Shown one piece after another: positions 8,151 through 16,914 of a DNA stretch of 64,000 nt. This DNA comes from Oscillospiraceae bacterium (GTDB lineage Bacteria > Bacillota > Clostridia > Oscillospirales > Oscillospiraceae). Within the stretch, counting starts at the first letter, position 1. Every line of letters begins with the position of its first letter. The translations under genes and the position numbers were made by a program. The notes beneath the pieces were generated by a model. That model was given only the letters and a program-made list of their open reading frames with translations. It had not been told where the DNA came from and searched no databases. Location of the stretch: assembly GCA_902798545.1 (NCBI GenBank), contig CADBWQ010000005.1, forward strand, positions 20,765 through 84,764, written 5' to 3'.

Positions 8151-8373
8151 CAGGCTCGTCGTCGGCCTTCTTCTCAGCTTTCTTGGCGGTCCTGGACTTT
8201 TTCGCCTTCTTCGGCTCATCATCCGCGACGTCTTCTTCGGTCTCGTCCATACCGTCCTTGAAGCTCTTCACGCTTTTGCCAAACATCTTTGTCAGTTTGG
8301 GGATCTGAGTCGGTCCGAAGATAATAATGACGACAATCAGAATGACAATCAGTTCTGTGGTTCCGAGTTTCAT
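8137..8373 (-). CDS. tatA: Sec-independent translocase protein TatA
   Basis: The 78-residue protein has the TatA plan: an N-terminal membrane helix (LIVILIVVIIIFGPTQIPKL), the F-G-P hinge, an amphipathic helix, and a Lys/Glu/Asp-rich tail. It forms the oligomeric pore-like element of the Tat translocase. It overlaps both neighbours, with ATGA at the tatB stop and 14 bases at the tatC start, so all three are translationally coupled. Confidence 0.93.
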   Translation of the reverse strand: MKLGTTELIVILIVVIIIFGPTQIPKLTKMFGKSVKSFKDGMDETEEDVADDEPKKAKKSRTAKKAEKKADDEPDEEA

Positions 8374-8900
8374 GTTGTTCCTCCTGTAGTTACTTGATCG
8401 TTCTCCTGGATATCGGCAGCGGCTTCTTCTGAAGCGGGCCGGAGAACAGGTTCAGATACCGGAGCGGCAGCGCCCGGCATCGGTGCAGAATCTTCTGACG
8501 GCGAGACTTCCGAAGCGTCGGCCGGAGCTTCCGGCGCAGAGGTGCTTTCGGTGCCGGCAGAATCAATGGCGGGATCTGCCTTTTCGGCTTCAGACGGACC
8601 TTTATCCTTCGGCGTTGCCCTGCCGATGTTCCGGAGATCCTTTTCAACGCCTTTAAAGCTGCCTTCAACATCCTTCTTCAGGTCATCAAGAGGCTCCATC
8701 GCCTCGCGCAGGGGACGCTGCGCTTCTTCCAGCGGCTCGACAACACTCTCACGGATATCCTGCGTCATGTCTGCGGAAGCTTTCCTGAATTCCCGCAGCG
8801 CACTGCCGAACTTTTTGGCATAAGAGGGGAGTTTGTCAGGCCCGATGACAAGCAGAGCAACGATAAAAATGACAATCAGTTCCATTGCCCCGATCTTCAA
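8370..8900 (-). CDS. tatB: TatB-like Tat translocase subunit with long acidic tail
   Basis: This second TatA/B-family protein (176 residues) has the helix MELIVIFIVALLVIGPDKLPSYAKKFG, with the G-P-[DE]-K-L-P motif typical of TatB. A longer amphipathic region and an Ala/Pro/Ser/Glu-rich tail of about 80 residues follow. I place the start at the TTG at 8900 because AAGGAGG lies eight bases before it; ATG at 8885 is a weaker alternative. It is the first gene of the tat operon. Confidence 0.88.
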   Translation of the reverse strand: MKIGAMELIVIFIVALLVIGPDKLPSYAKKFGSALREFRKASADMTQDIRESVVEPLEEAQRPLREAMEPLDDLKKDVEGSFKGVEKDLRNIGRATPKDKGPSEAEKADPAIDSAGTESTSAPEAPADASEVSPSEDSAPMPGAAAPVSEPVLRPASEEAAADIQENDQVTTGGTT

Positions 8901-9036
8901 TGAACCAACCTCCTTCCGTCCTTGGGGAACGATCTGTCTGGATGGATGTATTCTACACGCTTTTTTATTCGTCGTCAAGAACATGCTTCGTAAAGATTCA
9001 TAAATAAAAGGAATAGCCGCGAACGGAAAAAACTGC

Positions 9037-9065
9037 TTGACAAACAGAGTGTAAATGCATATAAT
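9037..9065 (+). promoter_or_regulatory. Consensus promoter of infC-rpmI-rplT
   Basis: TTGACA (9037-9042) and TATAAT (9060-9065) match the consensus exactly with a 17-base spacer, as expected for a strong ribosomal-protein promoter. Confidence 0.9.
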
Positions 9066-9071
9066 ACCCCT

Positions 9072-9236
9072 GCAAAACAAAGAAGGTACGGCATCACGCA
9101 CCTCACCCCGGCACTCGGGTGCCCGGCGGTTAAGATGGATATTCCCGAATTTTTTCGGGACGATTCTGTGCGGATGCTGGGCGTCCGCGCTTTTTTGTCC
9201 TTTGTATTCCAGTATTCAAATTTACGATATTTCATG
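9072..9236 (+). promoter_or_regulatory. infC leader, candidate ribosomal protein L20 autoregulatory leader
   Basis: The roughly 165-nt untranslated leader contains several small hairpins (GGCAC-TCGG-GTGCC near 9109-9122; TCCCGAA-TTTT-TTCGGGA at 9143-9160) and ends in an intrinsic terminator before infC. In Bacillus subtilis the same operon is controlled by L20 binding to the leader and favouring termination. The position and the terminator are seen; L20 as the ligand is inferred from the family. Confidence 0.65.
9168..9196 (+). terminator. Leader terminator (attenuator) upstream of infC
   Basis: GTGCGGATG (9168-9176) pairs with CGTCCGCGC (9182-9190), including two G-U pairs, and is followed by TTTTTT (9191-9196). 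It lies between the promoter and the first gene, so it must be read through or prevented from folding for expression. Confidence 0.82.
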
Positions 9237-9248
9237 GAGGTGTTTTCC

Positions 9249-9860
9249 ATCGCAACAACGACCCACGAGATCAATGAACAGATTCGGGACCCGCAGGTCC
9301 GACTGATCTCCGCAGAAGGGGAGCAGCTCGGTATCGTCACCGCGGAGGAGGCACTCCAGATTGCGACGGAGGCCGGATACGATCTGGTCAAGATTGCTCC
9401 GAATTCCGTTCCGCCTGTCTGCCGCATCATGGATTACGGCAAGTACCGTTTTGAGCAGACGAAGAAGGAGAAGGAAGCCAAGAAAAACCAGCGTGTTATT
9501 GAAATAAAGGAAATCCGCATGTCCCCGGGCATTGACACGAATGATTTTAATACGAAGCTGAAGAATGCGCAGAAGTTTCTGGCGGACGGCGATCGCGTGA
9601 AGGTTTCCGTTCGTTTCCGCGGACGTGAGATGGCGCACACGGAAATCGGTTCGGAGCTCCTGAAGGATTTTGCGGAGAAATGTGCTGAGATTGCCAATAT
9701 GGACAAGGCCCCCAAGCTGGAGGGCAGGAATATGTCCATGTTCCTCTCACCCAGGCCGACAACACCGGCAAAGAAGCCGGCAAAGCCGAAGCAGCCCAAA
9801 CAGCCAAACCCCTCACCGGATGAAACTCCGGCTGAGGTCAGCCCCGCCGAGGCGGAATAA
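9249..9860 (+). CDS. infC: Translation initiation factor IF-3, probable AUC start codon
   Basis: The protein of about 203 residues has the IF-3 N-terminal signature HEINEQIRDPQVRLI and the conserved linker and C-domain (IMDYGKYRFEQTKKEKEAKK; KEIRMSPGIDTNDF), plus a non-conserved Pro/Lys-rich tail of about 30 residues. IF-3 binds the 30S subunit and proofreads initiation codons. The likely start is ATC at 9249: GGAGGTG lies eight bases upstream, and the only nearby ATG (9234) would place the ribosome binding site inside the gene. Non-AUG starts in infC are known in other bacteria and let IF-3 repress its own translation. Confidence 0.93.
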   Translation: MATTTHEINEQIRDPQVRLISAEGEQLGIVTAEEALQIATEAGYDLVKIAPNSVPPVCRIMDYGKYRFEQTKKEKEAKKNQRVIEIKEIRMSPGIDTNDFNTKLKNAQKFLADGDRVKVSVRFRGREMAHTEIGSELLKDFAEKCAEIANMDKAPKLEGRNMSMFLSPRPTTPAKKPAKPKQPKQPNPSPDETPAEVSPAEAE

Positions 9861-9908
9861 ATATTTGCAGATGACGGGCCCTGAGCCCGATCAGGAAGGA
9901 GAATTGTT

Positions 9909-10106
9909 ATGCCCAAACTGAAGACCCACAGCGGCGCGAAGAAAAGATTCAAGATCACCGGTTCCGGCAAGGTCAAGCGTGCCCACGCGTTTAAGAGCCA
10001 TATCCTCACGAAGAAAGATACGAAGCGTTGCCGCCGTCTGCGTTCCGAAACTTATGCGGATGTGACGAATGTTGCAACCATCAAGAAAATGATCCCTTAT
10101 AAATAA
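9909..10106 (+). CDS. rpmI: 50S ribosomal protein L35
   Basis: The 65-residue highly basic protein starts [20 protein letters not shown], the diagnostic L35 N-terminus, and ends near [12 protein letters not shown]. It is preceded by AAGGAGAA and lies between infC and rplT in the standard infC-rpmI-rplT order. Confidence 0.97.
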   Translation: MPKLKTHSGAKKRFKITGSGKVKRAHAFKSHILTKKDTKRCRRLRSETYADVTNVATIKKMIPYK

Positions 10107-10135
10107 GGGCAGACGTATAACAGGAGGATTTAACG

Positions 10136-10492
10136 ATGGCAAGAGTTAAAGGCGCAATGATGACCCGCAAGCACAGAAGCAAGATTCTGGGCCTGGCCAA
10201 GGGATACTGGGGCAATAAGTCCCGCCACTACAAGATGGCAAACGAACAGATGATGAAGTCCGGCCGCTATGCTTATATAGGCCGCAAGCAGAAGAAACGT
10301 GACTTCCGTCAGCTCTGGATTACCCGTATCAGCGCGGGCTGCAAAATGAACGGCATGAACTATTCCACCTTTATGCACGGTCTCAAGCTGGCCGGTGTTG
10401 AGATGAACCGCAAGATGCTCTCTGAGACTGCGATCCATGATCCCGCTGCATTCACCGCCCTCTGCGAGATGGCGAAGAAAGCAATTGCCTGA
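10136..10492 (+). CDS. rplT: 50S ribosomal protein L20
   Basis: The 118-residue protein contains the L20 hallmarks [17 protein letters not shown] near the N-terminus and [17 protein letters not shown] in the C-domain. It binds 23S rRNA early in 50S assembly and, in Bacillota, represses its own operon through the leader. The ribosome binding site is AGGAGG. A strong terminator follows. Confidence 0.97.
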   Translation: MARVKGAMMTRKHRSKILGLAKGYWGNKSRHYKMANEQMMKSGRYAYIGRKQKKRDFRQLWITRISAGCKMNGMNYSTFMHGLKLAGVEMNRKMLSETAIHDPAAFTALCEMAKKAIA

Positions 10493-10531
10493 TCTCAAAT
10501 ATACAGATCAAAGGCGGGTACTTCGTAACCG

Positions 10532-10587
10532 AATAAAAAGAACGCTTCCGAGGCTTTCACATGAAAACCGGAAGCGTTCTTTTTATT
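10532..10587. terminator. Bidirectional terminator between rplT and the UPF0210 gene
   Basis: A 19-bp perfect inverted repeat (10532-10550 with 10569-10587) has A-rich and T-rich ends, so it ends both convergent units. The UPF0210 stop codon overlaps its edge. Confidence 0.9.
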
Positions 10588-11942
10588 TAGTTTTTCAGGC
10601 TGTGCAGCGGTGCAGGAATCCGACCGCCGCGTTCAATAAAGGCAGAAGCGCTGCCGCTGTGCAGAGGCATGACCGGCGCTGATCCCAGCAAGCCACCGAA
10701 ATCGATCCGCTCGCCGACGGTTTTCCCGATGGCGGGAATCAGACGTACTGCAGTCGTTTTGTTGTTGATCATGCCAATGGCGGCCTCATCTGCAATGATG
10801 GCAGAGAGCGTTTCGGCAGATGTATCGCCAGGCACGGCAATCATATCAAGACCGACCGAGCAGACGCAGGTCATCGCCTCAAGCTTGTCGATGCTGAGGG
10901 CGCCTTCTTCTGCGGCGCGAATCATGCCGGCATCTTCAGAGACCGGAATAAAGGCACCGGAGAGCCCGCCGACATGAGAGCTTGCCATGACCCCGCCTTT
11001 TTTGACAGCGTCATTGAGCAACGCCAGCGCTGCTGTGGTGCCATGGGTGCCACAGCGCTCAAGCCCGATGAGCTCGAGAATCTCTGCGACGCTGTCCCCA
11101 ATGGCGGGGGTAGGTGCAAGGGAGAGATCAACAACCCCAAAGGGAACATGAAGCCGACGGGAGGCCTCCTGAGCAACCAGCTGACCCATACGGGTGATCT
11201 TGAAAGCGGTGCGCTTGATGGTTTCAGCGACCACATCGATCTTTTCACCCTTACAGGATTTCAGAGCGTGTGCGACAACTCCCGGTCCGGAAACCCCGAC
11301 ATTGATCACGCACTCCGGTTCTCCGACACCATGAAAAGCACCGGCCATGAAGGGATTGTCTTCAACGGCGTTGCAGAAGACCACCAGCTTCGCACAGCCC
11401 ATCGGATCCAGTTCAGCAGTTTCGCGGATCACTTTTCCCATCAGGGCAACAGCATCCATGTTGATCCCGGCCCTGGTGGAACCGACGTTAACACTGCTGC
11501 AGACAAGGTGCGTCTCGGCCAACGACCCGGGAATGGATCGCACAAGACAAAGATCGCTCTCCGTAAAGCCTTTTTGAGCCAGAGCGGAGAAACCGCCGAT
11601 AAAGTCGATCCCGACAGTCTTCGCTGCCCGGTCCATGGCTTTCGCTATGGGAGCATAGTCTTTGTCATCGCAGGAGGCGGCTACAAGAGAAATGGGGGTG
11701 ACCGAAACGCGCTTATTTACGATGGGTATTCCATATTCCTGTTCAATGCTTCGGCTTTCCGAAACCAGGTTTTCGGCTTTCCGGCAGATTTTTTCATAGA
11801 CTTTTTCAGCACAGGAAGCTGCGCTGGAAGCCGCACAGTCCAGCAGGCTGATCCCCATAGTGACGGTACGGACATCAAGGTGCTGCTGATCAATCATCTG
11901 TATGGTTTGCAGAATCTCACTGCTGTTCATCAGATAGCTCAT
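10587..11942 (-). CDS. UPF0210 (DUF711/PFL-family) protein
   Basis: The 451-residue protein matches the UPF0210 family throughout: [22 protein letters not shown] at the start, a Cys-containing [11 protein letters not shown], and the glycine-rich [11 protein letters not shown]. The family is widespread in Clostridia and archaea and nearly always adjacent to a UPF0237 ACT-domain protein, as here. Its structure is related to glycyl-radical enzyme folds, but no activity is established. The start at 11942 overlaps the ACT gene stop (ATGA); an internal ATG at 11930 is also possible. Confidence 0.9.
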   Translation of the reverse strand: MSYLMNSSEILQTIQMIDQQHLDVRTVTMGISLLDCAASSAASCAEKVYEKICRKAENLVSESRSIEQEYGIPIVNKRVSVTPISLVAASCDDKDYAPIAKAMDRAAKTVGIDFIGGFSALAQKGFTESDLCLVRSIPGSLAETHLVCSSVNVGSTRAGINMDAVALMGKVIRETAELDPMGCAKLVVFCNAVEDNPFMAGAFHGVGEPECVINVGVSGPGVVAHALKSCKGEKIDVVAETIKRTAFKITRMGQLVAQEASRRLHVPFGVVDLSLAPTPAIGDSVAEILELIGLERCGTHGTTAALALLNDAVKKGGVMASSHVGGLSGAFIPVSEDAGMIRAAEEGALSIDKLEAMTCVCSVGLDMIAVPGDTSAETLSAIIADEAAIGMINNKTTAVRLIPAIGKTVGERIDFGGLLGSAPVMPLHSGSASAFIERGGRIPAPLHSLKN

Positions 11943-12211
11943 ATGCGATGCATTGCCTCAAAAATCTCTTCACGCTGAATGTGAATATCAAGCGCACGAA
12001 GCGCGCCTTTTTCTTTCAGCCACTCCGCAAGCTCGTGAAAGGGCAGCGGGCAGGCTTCCAGATCCACCAGCATGATCATGGCAAAATACTCCTGCATCAG
12101 GGTTTGACTGATGTCGAGAATGTTGATATCCCTCTCGGCCAGCAGCGCGGTCACATAGGCTGTGATTCCCCGCGCATCCTTGGCAAATACGCTTACTATC
12201 GCTTTTTTCAT
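11939..12211 (-). CDS. ACT-domain protein, UPF0237 family
   Basis: The 90-residue protein is a single ACT domain ([34 protein letters not shown]), similar to one half of the glycine-cleavage regulator GcvR. ACT domains bind amino acids and act as sensors. Translational coupling to the UPF0210 gene suggests it is that protein's regulatory partner; the ligand is unknown. It lies 12 bases after the ABC-F gene in the same operon. Confidence 0.9.
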   Translation of the reverse strand: MKKAIVSVFAKDARGITAYVTALLAERDINILDISQTLMQEYFAMIMLVDLEACPLPFHELAEWLKEKGALRALDIHIQREEIFEAMHRI

Positions 12212-12223
12212 CGGAGCAGCTCC

Positions 12224-13816
12224 TTACTCATGGATCAGATCCATGTACTCGTCGTATGTGCAGAGACGGTCATTGATTCCGCCGTCTTCCCGGATCTCAA
12301 TGATACGGTTGGCGACTGTCTGTGTCAGCTGGTGATCGTGACAGGAGAACAGAATGTTATACCGGAAAGCTTCAAGCCCGTTGTTGAGAGCGGCAATGCT
12401 CTCCAGATCCAGGTGATTGGTCGGCTGATCCAGAACCAGGAAATTAGCGCCGGAGAGCATCATCCTGCTCAGCATGCAGCGAACCTTTTCTCCTCCGGAG
12501 AGAACTTTCGCCGGTTTATAAACATCGTCTCCGGAGAAGAGCATACGTCCCAGAAACGTACGAAGATAGCTCTCTCTCTTGTCTTCGGAGAACTGGCGCA
12601 TCCACTCAATCAGATCCTCATCAAAACTGTCGAAATAATCGTTGTGGTCCTTTGGAAAGTATGCAGGAGAGATTGAAGCGCCCCACTTCACCGTGCCGCT
12701 GTCCGGTTCCTCCAGACCCATCAGAATCTGAAACAGCATGGTAACAGCAAGCTCATTTCGACCGATGACAGCGATTTTGTCTTCCTTGCCGACGATAAAG
12801 CTCACGTTGTCCAGCAGTTTTACGCCGTCCACCGATTTCGAGATATCGGTGACGAAAAGACGATCCTTGCCCGGTTCCCGATCTGCCTTGAAACCGACCC
12901 AGGGATATCGTCTGCCGGAAGCGGGGAGCTCTTCCACCGTGATTTTGTCCAACAGCTTACGCCGGCTTGTGGCCTGACGTGACTTGCTGCGATTTGCGGA
13001 AAAGCGGGCAATGAAAGTCTGCAGTTCCTGAATCTTCTGCTCGGCGCGCTTGTTCTGGTCGCGGAGCAGTTTCTGAATCAACTGGCTGGATTCATACCAG
13101 AAATCATAGTTGCCGACGTACATCTTGATTTTGCCGTAGTCGATATCAACAATATGGGTACAGACGTTGTTGAGAAAGTACCGGTCATGGCTCACCACAA
13201 GCACTGTGCCTTCATAATCCATAAGAAAGTCTTCAAGCCATACCACACTCTGGAGGTCCAGGTTGTTTGTCGGCTCGTCCAGAAGAATGACATCCGGATG
13301 CCCGAAGAGTGCCTGGGCGAGCAGGACTTTGACCTTCAGACGGGGATCAAGCTCGCGCATAAACTGGCCGTGCAGTTCCACCGGGATGCCGAGTCCCTGG
13401 AGAATCCGACCGGCATCACTTTCAGCTTCCCAGCCGCCCAGCTCCGCAAATTCTTCCTCCAGCTCTGCGGCACGGATGCCATCTTCGTCAGAGAAATCTT
13501 CTTTCTCATAAATGGCATCCTTTTCCTTCCCACAGTCATAGAGGCGCTGATTGCCCATGATAACAGTATCCAGAACGACACAGTCGTCGTATAAGCTCTG
13601 GTTCTGCTTCAGAACCGACATGCGCTTCTTTGGCGCAAGGACGACAGAGCCGCCTGTAGGTTCCAGTTCTCCGGACAGAATTTTGATAAAAGTGGATTTC
13701 CCGGCGCCGTTTGCGCCGATAATGCCATAACAGTTACCGGCAGTAAACTGAAGATCAACGCGGCTGAACAGAACGGACGGACCGAACTGCATGGAGAGAT
13801 CATTTACACTGAGCAT
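12224..13816 (-). CDS. ABC-F family ATPase (YbiT/YkpA-like) with degenerate second ATP site
   Basis: The 530-residue protein has two ABC domains and no membrane segments, as in the ABC-F translation factors that bind the ribosomal E site. Domain 1 is canonical: Walker A GANGAGKST, Walker B LLDEPTNNLD and VSHDRYF. A linker with many charged residues follows. In domain 2 the Walker A reads GRNELAVTM, with the conserved Lys replaced by Val, and Walker B reads LVLDQPTNHLD, with Gln for the catalytic Glu; the signature LSGGEK and the H-loop SCHDH are kept. The start is preceded by AAGGAGG. It lies in a five-gene minus-strand unit. Confidence 0.9.
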   Translation of the reverse strand: MLSVNDLSMQFGPSVLFSRVDLQFTAGNCYGIIGANGAGKSTFIKILSGELEPTGGSVVLAPKKRMSVLKQNQSLYDDCVVLDTVIMGNQRLYDCGKEKDAIYEKEDFSDEDGIRAAELEEEFAELGGWEAESDAGRILQGLGIPVELHGQFMRELDPRLKVKVLLAQALFGHPDVILLDEPTNNLDLQSVVWLEDFLMDYEGTVLVVSHDRYFLNNVCTHIVDIDYGKIKMYVGNYDFWYESSQLIQKLLRDQNKRAEQKIQELQTFIARFSANRSKSRQATSRRKLLDKITVEELPASGRRYPWVGFKADREPGKDRLFVTDISKSVDGVKLLDNVSFIVGKEDKIAVIGRNELAVTMLFQILMGLEEPDSGTVKWGASISPAYFPKDHNDYFDSFDEDLIEWMRQFSEDKRESYLRTFLGRMLFSGDDVYKPAKVLSGGEKVRCMLSRMMLSGANFLVLDQPTNHLDLESIAALNNGLEAFRYNILFSCHDHQLTQTVANRIIEIREDGGINDRLCTYDEYMDLIHE

Positions 13817-13839
13817 GAAATCCTCCTTTCGACGCTAAA

Positions 13840-15249
13840 TCACTCGACACGCTGGAACATCAGAGGCAGAGCATTGTAAAGATCGGTAAACCAGACCTTC
13901 CACTCATGGCCGCCTTCCACATCCACCCGCCATGCATTTTCACCTTCGATGAAACGGGAATCTCTCTCCAGAAAGTAATCAAAACCGATTTCTGTATAGT
14001 TCTGCTGCCAGTCGTTCATGGTTCCGGCACCTGTGAAAAAGCAGTTAACAGGCAAAGAGGCATATTCCTCGGACTGGATGATGCCGACTGTGATCCAGGG
14101 CTCGCCGTCACCTGACAGCGCAAGATAGCTACCGAAAAGGTCAAAGTTGTGTCGCATACCGCCTTCAAAAGTGAAGAGGGCACCGTTGGAAACACCACCC
14201 AGACCAAAGTGGTCTCTGGCTTTGACAAGACTCTCAATACTGCTGTCGGCAGCATATGTGCTGTAGTGTTCGGCAATATAGGGCATGATATACTCTCTGA
14301 GTTCGTCCCGCATCTGAATGATGCCTGCCGTGAGTCCCTGCGTGTAGCTTGACTCCGTTGCCGGTGTCACAACGATGCACGGTTCACACAGACCCCGTTC
14401 AAACATGTTATCCAGAATGATCCGGCCGCTCATATGATACTCACCGGAATCATAAACCGTATTCAGCCAGGACTCTTCATCTCCGCCACCGCCATGGACC
14501 AGAATCAGAACGTTATAAGGCCTGGACTCGTCATAACCATAGGGAAGATAAACATTGAAGCTCTTATGAATTGTTTTGACACTCTCGTTCACATAGGACG
14601 TGACATCGTAGTCGTGCTTTGTTACGGTCCCGGAATGGGAACAGCTCTGATAGAATTCCGACGGCAGATAATCAGTCAGAAATTCCGGCTTTGCACCGCA
14701 GACAGAGCATACACCGCTGACATAGCTGTGGATGTGAGGCGCATCCGGCCCGGAACCCTGATCGAGAGGCTGTTCTCTGAGTTCCGTTTCCGGAAGAGAA
14801 TCAACGCTCGGGACGGGTGCGGAATCCTGCGCAGATACAGTGTCCTCAAGAATCAGAACGCTTTCAGCACTGTCGGCGTCGTCCGGAATACCGTCAGAGG
14901 AGGAAATGTCGGCTGTTGCCTCAGGCGCTGAAGATTCCATCGACGGCGCTTCAGAGACCGTGACCTCCACCGAGGCGTTCGGAGCAGTCTTGAACCTGGC
15001 CGGAATCTGGATCAGGAAAAACCCGACAATACCGATGAACAGCAGAATGGTGATCAGCCACAGGGGAACACTGGAAGATCCGGTACCGGACGACTTGGAA
15101 TGACTTCCGGCATTGCGCCTGACTGCTCTGTCGTGGGTGTCCATATCAACCGAGAGATGCTCAATATGTCCGGCAGAGGATCTGGAAGAAAGACTTTCAA
15201 AGGAATCAGGATACTGGTGATTGGATGAATTTCGCATGTTGATTCTCAC
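13840..15249 (-). CDS. Membrane-anchored alpha/beta-hydrolase (esterase family)
   Basis: The protein has a cytoplasmic N-terminal tail, one membrane helix (about residues 61-82, VPLWLITILLFIGIVGFFLI), a Ser/Asp/Pro-rich extracellular linker, a small H-x-Y-x-G-V-C-x2-C-G-A zinc-knuckle-like motif common in clostridial surface proteins, and then an esterase D/feruloyl-esterase type hydrolase. The oxyanion segment LVHGGGGDE, nucleophile elbow GGVSNGA and catalytic HEWKVW histidine are visible. It probably acts outside the membrane on a polysaccharide ester; the substrate is unknown. The GTG at 15249 overlaps the stop of the upstream gene; ATG at 15237 is an alternative start. Confidence 0.82.
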   Translation of the reverse strand: MRINMRNSSNHQYPDSFESLSSRSSAGHIEHLSVDMDTHDRAVRRNAGSHSKSSGTGSSSVPLWLITILLFIGIVGFFLIQIPARFKTAPNASVEVTVSEAPSMESSAPEATADISSSDGIPDDADSAESVLILEDTVSAQDSAPVPSVDSLPETELREQPLDQGSGPDAPHIHSYVSGVCSVCGAKPEFLTDYLPSEFYQSCSHSGTVTKHDYDVTSYVNESVKTIHKSFNVYLPYGYDESRPYNVLILVHGGGGDEESWLNTVYDSGEYHMSGRIILDNMFERGLCEPCIVVTPATESSYTQGLTAGIIQMRDELREYIMPYIAEHYSTYAADSSIESLVKARDHFGLGGVSNGALFTFEGGMRHNFDLFGSYLALSGDGEPWITVGIIQSEEYASLPVNCFFTGAGTMNDWQQNYTEIGFDYFLERDSRFIEGENAWRVDVEGGHEWKVWFTDLYNALPLMFQRVE

Positions 15250-16730
15250 TTATGATATAGTTTTTTTACCTGATATCGGGGCTCAAAGGTCATGTTTACC
15301 CCGATCTTTTTAAAAAGCTCAATATCGACATGGGACAGGATCACACTGGAGTGGGCTTCACAGCCTCGAAGGGAAGTGAGCTCTTCAATCACACGGCCGG
15401 CAATCGGATTCGTGACCGCGCAGATTGCGAGGGTGATCAGCAGTTCATCGGTATGCATGCGAGGATTGTGGTTCCCGAGATGCTCAACCTTCAGATGCTG
15501 AATCTGCTCTATAATGCTGGGCGTGATGATCTGAAGTTTCTTGTCGATGCCGGCAAGGGCCTTCAGGGCATTCATTAGACAGGCAGAGGCCGCACCGAGA
15601 AGCGCAGTGGTTTTGCCAGTGATGATGCGCCCATCCGGCAGCTCTATCGCTACTGCGGGGCCGTCGGTCTCTTCTGCCCGCTTCAGTGCAGCACCTACGA
15701 CAGGACGGTCCTCCGGGCCGGTATTCATGGAATTGAGGATCAATTCGATCTTACGCTGCTCTGCACCGTCCGAGAGTCCTTCTCTCACGGCACATGCCGC
15801 CGCGTACCAGCGGCGGATGATCTCCTGCTTCGAGGCTTCACAGCAGACTTCATCATCCGTGATACAGAATCCGGCCATGTTTACGCCCATGTCAGTGGGG
15901 CTTTTGTATGGACTTGAACCGTAGATCTGCTTGAAAATGGCCTCGAGGACAGGGAAAATCTCCACATCGCGGTTGTAATTCACGGTTGTCTTGCCATAGG
16001 CATCCAAATGGAACGGATCGATCATATTAACATCGTCCAGGTCGGCGGTGGCGGCTTCATAAGCGAGATTCACCGGGTGCTTCAGCGGAAGATTCCAGAT
16101 GGGGAAGGTTTCAAACTTGGCATAGCCGGCGGTGATTCCCCGCTTATGCTCGTGATAGAGCTGGCTGAGACAGGTGGCCATCTTGCCGCTTCCAGGACCG
16201 GGAGCCGTCACAACAACCAGGCCTCTTGTGGTCTCAATATACTCATTTTTGCCGAAGCCCTCATCGGAGACGATCAGCGGGATATTGGACGGATAATCCG
16301 GAATGATAAAATGCTTAAATACTTTGATTCCAAGCATCTCCAGCCGCTGAATAAACTTTTCTGCTGCGCTCTGTTCCCGGTAATGCGTAATGACAACACT
16401 GCCGATATAGAGTCCGATTCCGCGAAACGCGTCAATCAGGCGAAGGGTGTCCTCATCATAGGTGATGCCGAGGTCGCCGCGACGCTTGGCGCGTTCAATA
16501 TCGTCTGCAGACAGGACAATCACGATTTCCGCGTCATCCTTCATCTCCAGAAGCATTTTCACCTTGCTGTCCGGTTCAAAACCCGGTAAGACTCTCGAAG
16601 CATGATAATCGTCGAAAAGCTTGCCCCCAAACTCCAGGTAGAGCTTGCCCCCAAACTGTGAGATTCGATCGCGAATGTTCTGTGACTGCATCTTTACGTA
16701 TTGCGCATTGTCAAAGCCGATTCTGGTCAT
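15246..16730 (-). CDS. DUF1846 domain-containing protein
   Basis: The protein of about 494 residues begins TRIGFDNAQYVKMQSQNIRDRI, the characteristic DUF1846 start, and contains a P-loop-like APGPGSGKMATCLSQ. The family is conserved in Bacillota and actinobacteria, and structures exist, but I know of no proven function. The ATG at 16730 is preceded by GGAGA; a longer frame lacks a ribosome binding site. It is the first gene of the minus-strand unit DUF1846-esterase-ABC-F-ACT-UPF0210, probably driven by an extended -10 (TGGTAAAAT) just upstream. Confidence 0.9.
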   Translation of the reverse strand: MTRIGFDNAQYVKMQSQNIRDRISQFGGKLYLEFGGKLFDDYHASRVLPGFEPDSKVKMLLEMKDDAEIVIVLSADDIERAKRRGDLGITYDEDTLRLIDAFRGIGLYIGSVVITHYREQSAAEKFIQRLEMLGIKVFKHFIIPDYPSNIPLIVSDEGFGKNEYIETTRGLVVVTAPGPGSGKMATCLSQLYHEHKRGITAGYAKFETFPIWNLPLKHPVNLAYEAATADLDDVNMIDPFHLDAYGKTTVNYNRDVEIFPVLEAIFKQIYGSSPYKSPTDMGVNMAGFCITDDEVCCEASKQEIIRRWYAAACAVREGLSDGAEQRKIELILNSMNTGPEDRPVVGAALKRAEETDGPAVAIELPDGRIITGKTTALLGAASACLMNALKALAGIDKKLQIITPSIIEQIQHLKVEHLGNHNPRMHTDELLITLAICAVTNPIAGRVIEELTSLRGCEAHSSVILSHVDIELFKKIGVNMTFEPRYQVKKLYHK

Positions 16731-16839
16731 ATTCGTTCTCCATCCTGTTTCACAGATTGACATTAACAATCAAATATTTTACCATATAAACAGGAATGGA
16801 ACAAGATGGAATTTTTCGCTTTTTTTCTTCATAAGTTTA

Positions 16840-16848
16840 TGTTATACT
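16840..16848 (+). promoter_or_regulatory. Extended -10 promoter of secA
   Basis: TGTTATACT (16840-16848) is an extended -10 element about 65 bases before the secA ATG. The -35 region is poor. Confidence 0.5.
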
Positions 16849-16914
16849 ACATATTTGTATAAATTTGATTAATCATATGATGGTATCTATTAAATATATT
16901 GATCGGAGGTTCCT

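Noticed and set aside
10974-11978. 334-codon plus-strand ORF opposite UPF0210
   Set aside because: Shadow of a conserved gene, no motif and no start signal.
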